64,000 nt of DNA from Astropecten irregularis (taxonomy: Eukaryota; Echinodermata; Asteroidea; Paxillosida; Astropectinidae), in assembly GCA_963971285.1 (NCBI GenBank), contig OZ020258.1, positions 2,170,001 through 2,234,000 of the forward strand. The letters run 5' to 3'. Position 1 is the stretch's first letter. Each line of letters begins with the position of its first letter. Below are positions 1-9,600 of the stretch, in pieces. A program made the translations under genes and the position numbers. The notes beneath the pieces are model-generated. The model searched no databases. It worked only from the letters and a program-made list of their open reading frames with translations, and was not told the DNA's origin.

Positions 1-92
1 ACCATTTTCCACGATGAACAACCTCTTTTCTACCTGAAATATGTAGATCTCTCATATTAAATTCAGTTTTGTCTTCCTCTGACTATTTTCAG

Positions 93-2486
93 GAAGGACT
101 GTCTGCCAAGCTGTGCATTTCCCTCCTACGTCATACAGACATCATCCCTGCTGATAAGGCCTTCTATGAGGCTGGCATGCAGGCCAGGTCACAGGGAATG
201 CTCAACATGGCATTCGTGTTCCTCAACCGATTCTTGGATCTCACTGAGGTAAGATGAGCTGAATAAGATTACATACCGTGGTTATAGGCTTGCAGTAATG
301 TATAAGAATCCTTTTTGAGTTGGGGATTTCAGGACCTGTAATATACTAGCTCCTATCTTTAAAAAATGTAAATGAAAACATATTACAAAAATATTCTGTT
401 AACTTTGTTTGAAAATCATTCCAGGTTTATAATTATATTGTTTAAGAAAGCCACTTCAGAGAGTGACTTAGTCAATACATCATAATTCTACATGTACTTT
501 ATAATTACCAGTGTGTCATTGTGATCAGAGAATATTGATTTATAATCAAATTAATTGATTTATTTTGTTTTGCATTGATTATTGATCAGATATTGGATTG
601 TTTATTGATCAGGTATTGGATTGTATTATTTAATCAGGCCATAGAAGAAGGCAGTCTAGATATGCTGGATAACACCGACTTCCAAGATACAGATATACCG
701 TTTGAAGTTCCACTGCCCGACCGCCAGCACATCCCTGTAAGTCACTCCATACCAGAGTTGTTGACTCGAGTCACCGACTTGGACTCGAGTCCGACTCCAG
801 TCACCAATCTGTCTGACTTGTGACTTGACTTGACTCCCGATGCAGTGACTTGCTACTTGACTTGTAAATAAATGACTTGAGACTTGAGTTGACTGAAATA
901 AATTTGACTTTATATTTAATGACAACTCTGCTCCATGCACAACATAATTATTACAGATAATTATTCTCTTCCTGATGTAGCTTCTAAACTGTCAATGATC
1001 TTAGCCAAGATGAGGGGCGTAGACAGAAACTGTCTTCATGCTTCTAAAAAATGAAAAAATAAAAATAGAAAATGGATTTCTCAAAGCTAAGCCTTGAAAA
1101 CTTGTCAATAGCAATGATGTTAATGCACAATAAACTGGCTAGCACTAGCACCATGCCTTGATAACTAATGTACAAGGCTTGGGATAGTAAAACTTCATAT
1201 GGAATTGGCAAATTGACGAAGGAAGGCCTATATGATCTCTTCCACTGAATGGTCCTGCACAGGTTAATAAATTAAATAGAATGCTTGGAGTTAGGAGGGC
1301 CTGAGGCATTTCGATCCTAGCAGGATCTTTGTCAAAGGATAAATTAATTGACAGCTTAGAGATTATCTCAAGACATTAATAAGCAATGACCATCAATTAT
1401 AAGATTGTATTTTTCACCATCACTCCTTTCTCTTGGTATCATTATTTCCTGATAACTTCTTATCAATTTCTACTTTGCGTTTGTCTTTTGGTTGACAGGA
1501 AGATAAGAAGGAGGAGGTCAAGGAATGGGTGTTGGCTGTGTCTATGGATCAACAGGTGGAACAGTCCTTAGATACTGATGAGAGAGACACCTACGTAGCA
1601 TCATTAGTAGCCGTCAATACAAATATACAATCCCTACCTTGTGTTATTACTGGTGAGTCAAGCAAACAATCAGATCAATAGACGGACAAACAGATCAAAT
1701 TTGTTCGTTTGGCAGATAACCAGATTAATACACAAACATTCATTTAATAGGAATAAACCACACATCGTGGTCATAAATTATTAAAACATTGACAAGAATT
1801 GAAACCATCAAGCTTTTTAAACCTGACATTGCTCTTGACTTGCTTTGCCTCTAGGCTTTCCAGTGTTGAGAAACAAACTTGACTTCAAGCGACCAGGAAA
1901 AGCAGCCAACAAAGATGACTGGAACAAGTTTCTCATGGCTACAAAGGTAAAATCACTGACTTGAAAATGATGGAAAGTTTAATAAAATAAGCTGAAATAC
2001 AGCTTAAACAGGGTGTCAGGGTATTAGGCAGTGTCCCAATTCTCTAACTGCGACCGCAAATAACACACAAGTCTATGGAAATGGCTGCAGTTACTGGCTA
2101 GTGGCTGCCATAAGGGCGTGTGTATTTTGCAGCCGCAGCCCGACAATTGGGACACGACCTTACTTTGGCTTTTAATTCTTTGGCTGTATAGTAATCAGAG
2201 CCTTTAATGGGAGACTTTGGAGCGGGGTATTCAAGTCGATAGCACGTGCTCACAATTGCGCACACATGATGCTCAGAGCAAGCAAAAAGAGACTTCAGTG
2301 TGCTGCCGCCAACGTCTCAAAAGTCTCCCATTGGGCACGATTATTAACAAAATAAGAAGAAATATTCAAAGGATTTGTTTTTGTTTCATCCCGCAGATGT
2401 CGCACAGTCCGGATTGTCAGGATGTCTTGAAGTTCATTGGTCAGTGGTGTGGAGCAGCACCCAATCAGAGCTACACATTCCAGTGA
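93..2486 (+). CDS. IFT172: Intraflagellar transport protein 172 (C-terminal part, five exons)
   Basis: This is the C-terminal end of IFT172, a large WD40/TPR subunit of the IFT-B complex that moves cargo along the ciliary axoneme. Coding exons are 93-248, 638-736, 1499-1652, 1855-1946 and 2397-2486, giving 195-196 residues and ending in TGA. Each exon has an AG acceptor and GT donor and the phases join without a break. Family-typical stretches are [14 protein letters not shown] in the first exon, [14 protein letters not shown] in the second, [10 protein letters not shown] in the fourth and a final segment around QDVLKF and QWCG. The rest of the protein lies upstream of the window. The last intron carries two short MITEs (2029-2156 and 2206-2332). 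A possible AATAAA lies near 3326. The gene converges on SLC35B3. Family assignment is firm; exon edges are inferred by eye. Confidence 0.93.
755..905. repeat. GACTTG/GACTCGAGTC low-complexity tract
   Basis: Starting about 20 bases after the donor of the second IFT172 exon, the intron holds a degenerate run of GACTTGACT-type and GACTCGAGTC-type words. It reads as a decayed short-period tandem repeat. An open frame runs through it on both strands, which is expected from the low complexity and is not evidence of coding. Confidence 0.6.
1287..1345 (-). repeat. Dispersed repeat fragment with GATCCTAGCAGGATC core
   Basis: The stretch pairs an 'aggagggcctgaggc' word with GATCCTAGCAGGATCTTTGTC. The same pieces, in the opposite orientation, recur near 29190-29250 and 29365-29405 in an ELP3 intron, so this is a fragment of a dispersed element. 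Its class is not clear. Confidence 0.5.
2029..2156. mobile_element. Short TIR element (MITE) in the last IFT172 intron
   Basis: A ~128-bp element begins with AGTGTCCCAATT and ends with AATTGGGACAC, so the ends are inverted copies. The interior has purine/pyrimidine mirror words (ctgcgaccgc and gcagccgcag) consistent with an imperfect hairpin. It has no coding capacity, as expected for a non-autonomous DNA transposon. No second copy was seen in this window. Confidence 0.6.
2206..2332. mobile_element. MITE with AATGGGAGACTTT termini, copy 1
   Basis: The element starts AATGGGAGACTTTGGAGC and ends GTCTCAAAAGTCTCCCATT. A second copy with the same termini and the same internal TGCTGCCGCCAA word is at 17420-17553, upstream of SQLE. 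Two copies with matching ends at unrelated sites support a mobile origin. Confidence 0.75.
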
Positions 2487-4150
2487 ATCATCGGATTAAC
2501 TCAACAAGAGCTACCATTGCACTCTATGACAGTGGTCCAAACATGCAATGGGCGACCATTGCATGAAGAAATTTGTTTTGGTATTATGGCCAATGCGGTG
2601 TGTATTTTACCGATCGAATTGTAGAAATGGTCTGGAAGTAGTATAATATAAAAATACAACCTTGTTTGAAATGTAGGTCGTTCAAATTAACTTTCATACC
2701 CAACACAACATTGGGAATGACATTTGGTTGAAACACCACCAAGTACGGTACATGTCTGGCCTGAGCTATACAAAAAATTTTAACTTAAATATTAATGAAT
2801 TTTAAGTTTTATGTAATGAACATTCACAGTCGGCCTAATTTTAGAGAAATATGTGAATTCTATTTTGCCCACACCGTCATTTACTTATAATAGATGTAAT
2901 TAAATGGTGAAAAAATATTATAACATGTTGCTCAGTGTGAAGAGCCAAGCATTTTTTTGTGTAATGATTAATTTCAAGTGGAATTGAAATTTAAAAAATT
3001 TTACCAAAATAATCCGTATTCATGCAGTGATCTATATTCGGTAGTGCGTGGTTGCGTGCCTCAACTTTAGAAGAAAAATTTGCAAAATTAAAACAATACA
3101 GATTAACATTTTTAATAATTCCACATTCGACTTTGAATTTCTATTGGAAATACTGCATCACAAGATGAAATTTACATTTTGTGTTAAAAGAAATGGCATC
3201 TGGCAGTAAAACAGACGGATTTGGTTTTATTTATGTATAAATGGAAATTGCTCGTCGTCAAATCTGTAATTCAGTAACTCACACACAAAGGCGACTGATA
3301 ATTTTGTATTCACTCAGTAGTAAAGAATAAACCTCATACATTGACGAGGTATAACCATAGAACTTTCCTCCACGGTATAAAAAGCTGAAACAATGAACAA
3401 TGCACAGCTATATGTGTATTAATTGTGCCTTGAGTCACCTTTTGACCCTGGTGTAATGAGTATAACTGCATGCCCAGCGTGCCTGGCTGTCCGGATCACC
3501 TGACCACGTGTGTTGCCTGACAATCGTTTGATATGCACGTGCATTGTGTGTCGTCTTTTGACCTTATTTGCTTAATTCGCTCCTTCAGAGGAAGGCGGAC
3601 CGCAGAACATGCCTGGACAACTTATTCTGTGACACCAAAGGGCTCTGGCCTCCCCTCTCAGTTATGGTCAACCATACGCCATCAACAAGCCTATGTTATC
3701 TTTACTGTTAATGCTTGGTAATTACTTTACTTGTTTGTATGAAATCTGAAATGTTTAGGACGCTAACTGGTGTCTGTCTGTCACTTTACTGTTTAACCAA
3801 ATTTCACCAGTTCACCCAACTAATAAACGACCTGCAACAATACATTAGAGTTTTGCAAAATGGTTTTTCATCATTTGTGGTATTGATTCCTTAATACATG
3901 TACATGTACCTTGTTTTGGCTTGTATTTAGTGAGCGTGTGATAATTTTAATTTTTAAACCCGGCCGTTGAACCATCATTATTACGTGTAGAGATGATTTG
4001 AATGTTTCATCAGCATTGGAATGAAGCAGTTATTAATGGATTCATTCCAAAAAAAAGGAAGAAAATAACGCCTAATTAAATTTACACCTTTACTTTGCTT
4101 TCTGATTGAATTGAAACAACTGGAACTGATTTCAGCAAACTCATTCTAAC
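2487..4150. other. Intergenic, 3' flank of IFT172
   Basis: AT-rich sequence with no coding exon that I can recognise. It includes the presumptive IFT172 3' UTR and an AATAAA near 3326-3331 that could serve as poly(A) signal. A 62-codon open frame at 3533-3721 has no recognisable family and is treated as chance. Confidence 0.6.
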
Positions 4151-4382
4151 TAATACTATCAATTTAAAAGTGAACAAAGAAAAATTGACTGGAGCGGGAT
4201 TCGAACCGGCGACCTCCTGAAGACCGTACAGGTGCTCTACCAACTGAGCGCCTGTACGGTATTCAGGAGGTCGCCGGTTCGAATCCCGCTCTAGTCAATT
4301 TTTCTTTGTTCACTTTTCAATGACTTAAAATAACTCAGTCAGTTTCCCTTGTGGTTATTTCACGAATATAATACTATCAATT
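4151..4382. mobile_element. Palindromic tRNA-derived SINE with 14-bp target-site duplication
   Basis: Two copies of the 3' part of a tRNA-derived SINE are fused head to head: arm 4170-4232 on the minus strand and arm 4251-4313 on the plus strand, 63 bp each and nearly perfect complements. A short spacer between them carries the TGCTCTACCAACTGAGCG piece of the tRNA-like D-arm region. Each arm contains the B-box-like GGTTCGAATCC. The plus side continues into the usual SINE tail (CAGTTTCCCTTGTGG, ending TTTCACGA). The whole unit is bracketed by TAATACTATCAATT at 4151-4164 and again at 4369-4382, so the palindrome appears to have inserted as one piece. Confidence 0.85.
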
Positions 4383-4480
4383 GTAGGACTTATGCATTGC
4401 ACCCCTATGTAGGATACAATGGGTTATTCTTCATAACTCGAGTTACAAACGGTCATAGCGCTTCGTGAAATCCATCACTG
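4376..4480. mobile_element. MITE fragment of the CGTAGG...CTTCGTGAAATC family
   Basis: This 105-bp fragment matches members at 38868-39003, 53035-53158 and 62779-62925. Shared words are 'gcattgca/gcattaaa', 'taggatacaatgggttat' and 'cttcgtgaaatc'. It abuts the right target-site duplication of the palindromic SINE. Confidence 0.6.
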
Positions 4481-5061
4481 ATTCCTTAAAAATGGCCTTA
4501 ATTACTTAGAACATCAAAAATGAACAAGCAAACACATGATTGATAAATTACACCAATTTTATTTCTTCACCAAGTTAAATTTCTTCTTCTTAACAATTTT
4601 GTGATAGTTTGATTCGAAGGAGAAAAAAAAGACCATATATACATACAATGTAATACCAAAGAATTATTGAACACCTGTTGTACAAAACCCGTAGAAAAAA
4701 TAGAATATGCAGAAATAATCATCACTTCAAGGATAAGCAAGATGTGTAGGAGTCATAAATGCCAAAATTGTATTGGTGGGGCAAGTTAACAGGAGAAAAA
4801 ATTACGCTGCCCGTTGGAACATAACACAGGCCAGTAGAAACGGACCAATATGTTAAGAACTCGAGATTCCCCATTAAGGTTCTGTATACCTCCGAATATT
4901 TCTATCCATCATTTGGCAAATGTAGTAGAGATGCAAGTTTCCTCCAAGTTTGATCAAGTTTGTTGACGTGATCTTCTGTTGAGATAGTGTGCTGTGTCAC
5001 AAGATGCCATGACATAATATTTTGCCAACAGTGGTCATTGCTTTGTTGGGTTTATGTGAGT

Positions 5062-5365
5062 TTAAAGGTATAATACATGATTGGTAAAGGTTACAGGACA
5101 GCACCCATACTTTGTCTGATCCACCATGTACATGAAATATACCTGTCAAAATTTGAGCTAAACATAAAGGAACAGATTTTTATCTCACCCCAAGATCATA
5201 ACTGTTTTCGGTCTTTGTTTGACTAATTTCTAAATAAATACACCATTTCAGGCAGAAATATTATAACGGTATGTTTCTACCAGCACCATCTTCATACCTT
5301 GAAAGTTGAATCTGTGAACATTTCTGTTTGGGTTTGTGGTTACCAATCTTGTACTTTACCTTTAA
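5062..5365. mobile_element. TTAA-ended miniature element, long-interior subtype
   Basis: The element runs from TTAAAGGTATAATACATG to a closing GTACTTTACCTTTAA. It shares its second half (GGTCTTTGTTTGACTAATTTC, 'ccatttcaggcagaaat', 'aacatttctgtttgggt') with eight or more other copies in the window. Its first half (ACAGGACAGCACCCATACTTTGTCTGA) is shared only with the copy at 53880-54232. The TTAA ends suggest a piggyBac-like target preference; that is inference. Confidence 0.75.
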
Positions 5366-5480
5366 GATGTACATGTATATTTATTGTTCCCAAATACCAA
5401 CTCGCAAGTGTATTCTATTTGAATTACACACCAACTGACTGATCGTTGTGCTAAACACAGCTCCAATCAAATCCATGTAG

Positions 5481-5793
5481 CTAAGATCAAGACTATACGC
5501 TGTGGTACTGCCGTGCCGAATTGAAATCAAATGAGTGCAGCAATAGCACGGCAGTAGCACGGCAGTTGCCCTAAACGGCAAGCTTAATTGATAGTATCGC
5601 GGCAATACCATTCTGAATACCGATAGCGCGGCAGACCCTGTTGAGCCAAAGAGCTTGCCGTGCCGAACTCAATGTGCTGAGCCAAATTCATGCTAAACGC
5701 CGTGCTATTGCTGTGCCAAACTTGAAAATGTAAATTTATTTTGAGTTCGGCACGGCAGCAGCACGGCGTATAGCCTAGGCCTTATCTTGAGCT
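5481..5793. mobile_element. GC-rich TIR element with CACGGCAGTAG repeats
   Basis: The left end (AAGACTATACGCTGTGGTAC, then TGCCGTGCCGAA) is an imperfect reverse complement of the right end (TTCGGCACGGCAGCAGCAC, then GGCGTATAGCCTAGGCCTT). Internal copies of GCACGGCAGT and GCCGTGCTATTGCTGTGCC repeat the same motif. It has no coding capacity and looks like a foldback or MITE-type element. Confidence 0.65.
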
Positions 5794-6117
5794 TTGATTT
5801 CAAAGCTATGGCACAAAGTTAGATTTCTGGTATCAAATCCCTCCAATATTTAAATTCTCAAAATAGTTAAGGGAATAACATTGGGCTAAAATAACTTTAT
5901 TATCATAGAAGTACAGACTAAATAACTTAGAGCAAAATGACGAGGTAACTGTCAAGAAAATAATACAATCTGAAACAACTAGATTTGTTAGACTAAAAAA
6001 AAAGTTATGTACTTAAGTCTCAAAAGACAATTAAGTTTTATGGCAACAAACAAAGAATACACAAGGCAAGTTAGAGGTAATAGTGAAAGCCAAAGGTATT
6101 CATAAAATATGCGACAC

Positions 6118-6475
6118 AGGTGAACCCATGGAGTGGATTCGAACCCATGAAGGAGCTTGAATCCGGGGGAAGGGGGGCAGAACTCAAATCCAAGGAAGGA
6201 GTGTGAAGCCATAGGGGCCAGAGGGCTTGAAACTACCAACAGGACCTGAGCCCATGGAGAGGTTTTGAACCCACAGAGGAGGGGAAGGGTTGAACCTCTG
6301 GGTTGAAGGGGCTCCACCCATACAAGAAGCCTTGCCCATTGTGGTGGGGTCTTGATCCCATGGAGGGGGTATGAACCCAGAGGGGCTGGGGTTGAACCCA
6401 TAGAGGGGTGTTTGAACCCAAGGAGCATTAATTAGCCCATAAAGGGGATACTGAATCCCTGGTAAAGGTTCACCT
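6118..6475. repeat. Degenerate minisatellite, TTTGAACCCATGGAGGGG unit
   Basis: About 350 bp of imperfect repeats built on 'gaacccatggagggg' with unit spacing near 25-35 bp. Open frames through it on the minus strand are by-products of the repeat and give Pro/Gly/Leu-rich translations with no domain. It lies just downstream of the SLC35B3 stop. Confidence 0.7.
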
Positions 6476-6613
6476 GTGAAATTGGCTTCAACTTATAAAG
6501 GAAGGCTTAGACACAGTCTTCATATTCTATTATTCCTGATTGCACATATGCAAACTTACATTACAGACCTCGCATCTTAAGGGGAAACAAAGCCACCTCT
6601 TGACCCCTTGAAA

Positions 6614-9600
6614 TTACACATCCATAGTGAGGTGCTGCTGCTTCCTGGACCCAATCTTCTGTAAGCAGATGATGATCTGCCGGACACTGTTTGACAGGGC
6701 ACCGTTTATTTTCACCTGGTTCTTGCTGTAGACATTCAGGAATATTCCTATGAGGACCAGCAGGCCTGACCACAAATACCTGAGGACAGATGACAAAGTG
6801 TGAGTTATGGTCGATAAGAAACAGTTTACTTGACCCAAAACTTTTGTCAACAATGCTCGGCATATGTGGATCGGTTTGCGGAAACACTATGTAAGAGTCG
6901 TTCGTACTTTCGCACTTCTATTTCGTTCGCACTTCTCATATTAAGGTCTCAATGTTTCGACTAGCCTGCTCTAGTACAAAGCACGAATGAGCTGGCGACG
7001 AATAGCCATGTTTTGTAATTTACTCAGAATTGGTTTTGGCTACAAGAAAATCTGTAAAAATTGGCCAAGGGTAGCCCAGGATACTTTATGAAATAGGCCT
7101 AGTTCAAATCATTTGATACCACTATGGACTAATCAGGAACACAAATTTCATGTATTCATTTTAATGAATTCATGAATAAAATTATCTATGCATCTATCTA
7201 GATCTATATATGGTTAGTACATGTACTTACTGGATTGTAAATGGCTTGGCAATAAACACAAAGGATAAGACAATGGTGAGCGCCTTACGACAAGTTGTCA
7301 CTGCAAATAATCACAAACAAACACAAAATCATAACATAAGTCTCCCGAAATATCCATACAGAACAAAGAAATGGAAGGTATAACAATGGAGGAAGGAAAA
7401 CTGGCCCAAGGCTAAGACAAACAAGGAAACAAAATCAAGTTTTCCTGTTATGGACTGAATTGGCAAAGCATGATTTTACTGCTTTCTCTCTAAAAATACA
7501 TCAATGCTCATTTATACCAATTATGTATTATACATAGGTTTTAAGAAGTGCTAGTAAAATATCAAAAACAACAAAATTTACCTGAAATAATAATGAAAGG
7601 TGAACAAAGAAAAATTAACTGGAGTGGGATTCGAACCGGCGACCTCCTGAATACCGTACAGGTGCTCTACCAACTGAGCTATGCAGCCCTATGTTGATGG
7701 TCGGTTTGAATTCCGCTTCAGTTAATTTTTCTTTGTTCATCTTCAATGACTTAAAATTCAGTCAGTTTCCCTTGTGATATTTGATGAGAAATAATAATGT
7801 ACCAAATATATTTTTTTAAATGGCCAAAGAATTACCGGTAACTGTCATCAAGGCACCAAATGTCCGTATCATTGAGAGGACGAAGGAAACACCGAAAAAC
7901 CCTGAGAGCCCGTACAGTACTGCATAACCATATGCTCCAGTTGGGTGCTGTGAGGCAAGGTCAAAGGTCAAGGTCAATAAACAACCAATCATATACCGGC
8001 AATGATATAAAGGAACACCGGAACGAAAAATCGGAAACGGAATCCGATCGCATCGGTCGGAATTCGGCATTCCGACCGTTCCGACTCAGCCCTAATCTCT
8101 ATGACAACATGACCAAATTTGGAGCAAGGAACTTACAATATGCTGCCTTCAACAGGCATGTGATATGCATAAATTTGACATTTTTATGAATAGCCAACAG
8201 AAGAAAATAATACTCACTTCATAGAAAAACCAAAAACTGCTGAATAAGTTTCCATTAACGAAGAGATAGAATAGAATGTAGAAAAACCCAATGCCATAAG
8301 AATACAGCACCTGAAAATATAAGAAAACATACCAACATTAATTTACATCAATTATTTAATACCGGTATATTAAATGCTGAACACACTGCATTGCATTAAC
8401 CAGTTGGTGAATCCACTGCTAATATTCAGATAACTCAATATTATACATACTCCAAAAGACTGGAAGCCATTTTTGATTCTATATTTCGTTCAACATCTTC
8501 ATTCCTGAATATGTTCTGAATAAAGAATACAAAAAAAATGGCTTCCCTCTAGTCTTTTGGAGAACCGTATGTGTAATATTGAGTTGTCTTACATTGTTGT
8601 TTGTACTTTTCGTTTTATTCTGTATGTCCAAAGATTTTTTAAACATGTCTCTGTAAGCCACTGTCATTTACTGCTACATGTAGATGTTAATTTCTGTCAA
8701 AAATTTATCCCAGAACATGTATATTATATTCCTCATGATGATCCATAAAATTTGGTTATCAAAGAAACTTTTTCTTCCAGAAGAGTAACTGTCCTTCAGT
8801 GTGAAGATGATTCTTGTGTTTGGGGAAAGATTGACTGAGAGGTTTCAACTTACCACTTCATTGTTGCTGGCTTCGTAAGCTTTCATTGCTTTCTCTTGGA
8901 CGTTACCAATAGCAGCATCAGCACATAAGGCTGTTGATATCATGATGATACCTGCACCAAAATGAACAATAACACTCCGAGATGAAAACTCCAGCCCTAA
9001 TTCTCCCTAAATCCAAAGATGAAAGATGCAGGACTTTGGTCTGGACATCCGAAATTGATTTTACAAGCTTGTCACCATAAAGTAATACGAGGCTTGAAGG
9101 CCCAACTTGGTCCAAGACAGCTTGATGCAATCTGTCTAACAATGTGGTCTTTTTAAAAAGACACAGGATTCGGACTGTTGAGCTAATGCCCATAAACTTC
9201 ATATATGAGGATAGCAGACCCAACTTGATCTAAGGCTAGATTTTGGCAGATTCAGGAAGGTTCCTAGATCAAATATTCAAAGAGTAATGTTTAGGAAATA
9301 ATACACTTTGGCAAAAATTAATGCTATCGCCCCAAGTGTCATATTAGAAAGTTTTTTTAAACTGTCTAAAATCTTGTGAAAAATTTCAATTGTGATAGTT
9401 TTATCTCATTTTTTCCTTTGCTTCACATGATCCCTGATGGGAAAGAAAGTTCTTCTGAGTCGTTGTACAAACCTAAGTGGTTGAAGTTTGGCGAAACATT
9501 ACTATCAGCCAGAATGAAGAAGATAAGCCCAACGCTCATACACAATGCAGCTCCAACGTCAATTGGACCGTACTTCTTGCCTAGAGAAGAAAGAGATGAT

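Noticed and set aside
5988..6428. 146-codon minus-strand frame as a gene
   Set aside because: It runs through the GAACCCATGGAGGGG minisatellite downstream of SLC35B3.
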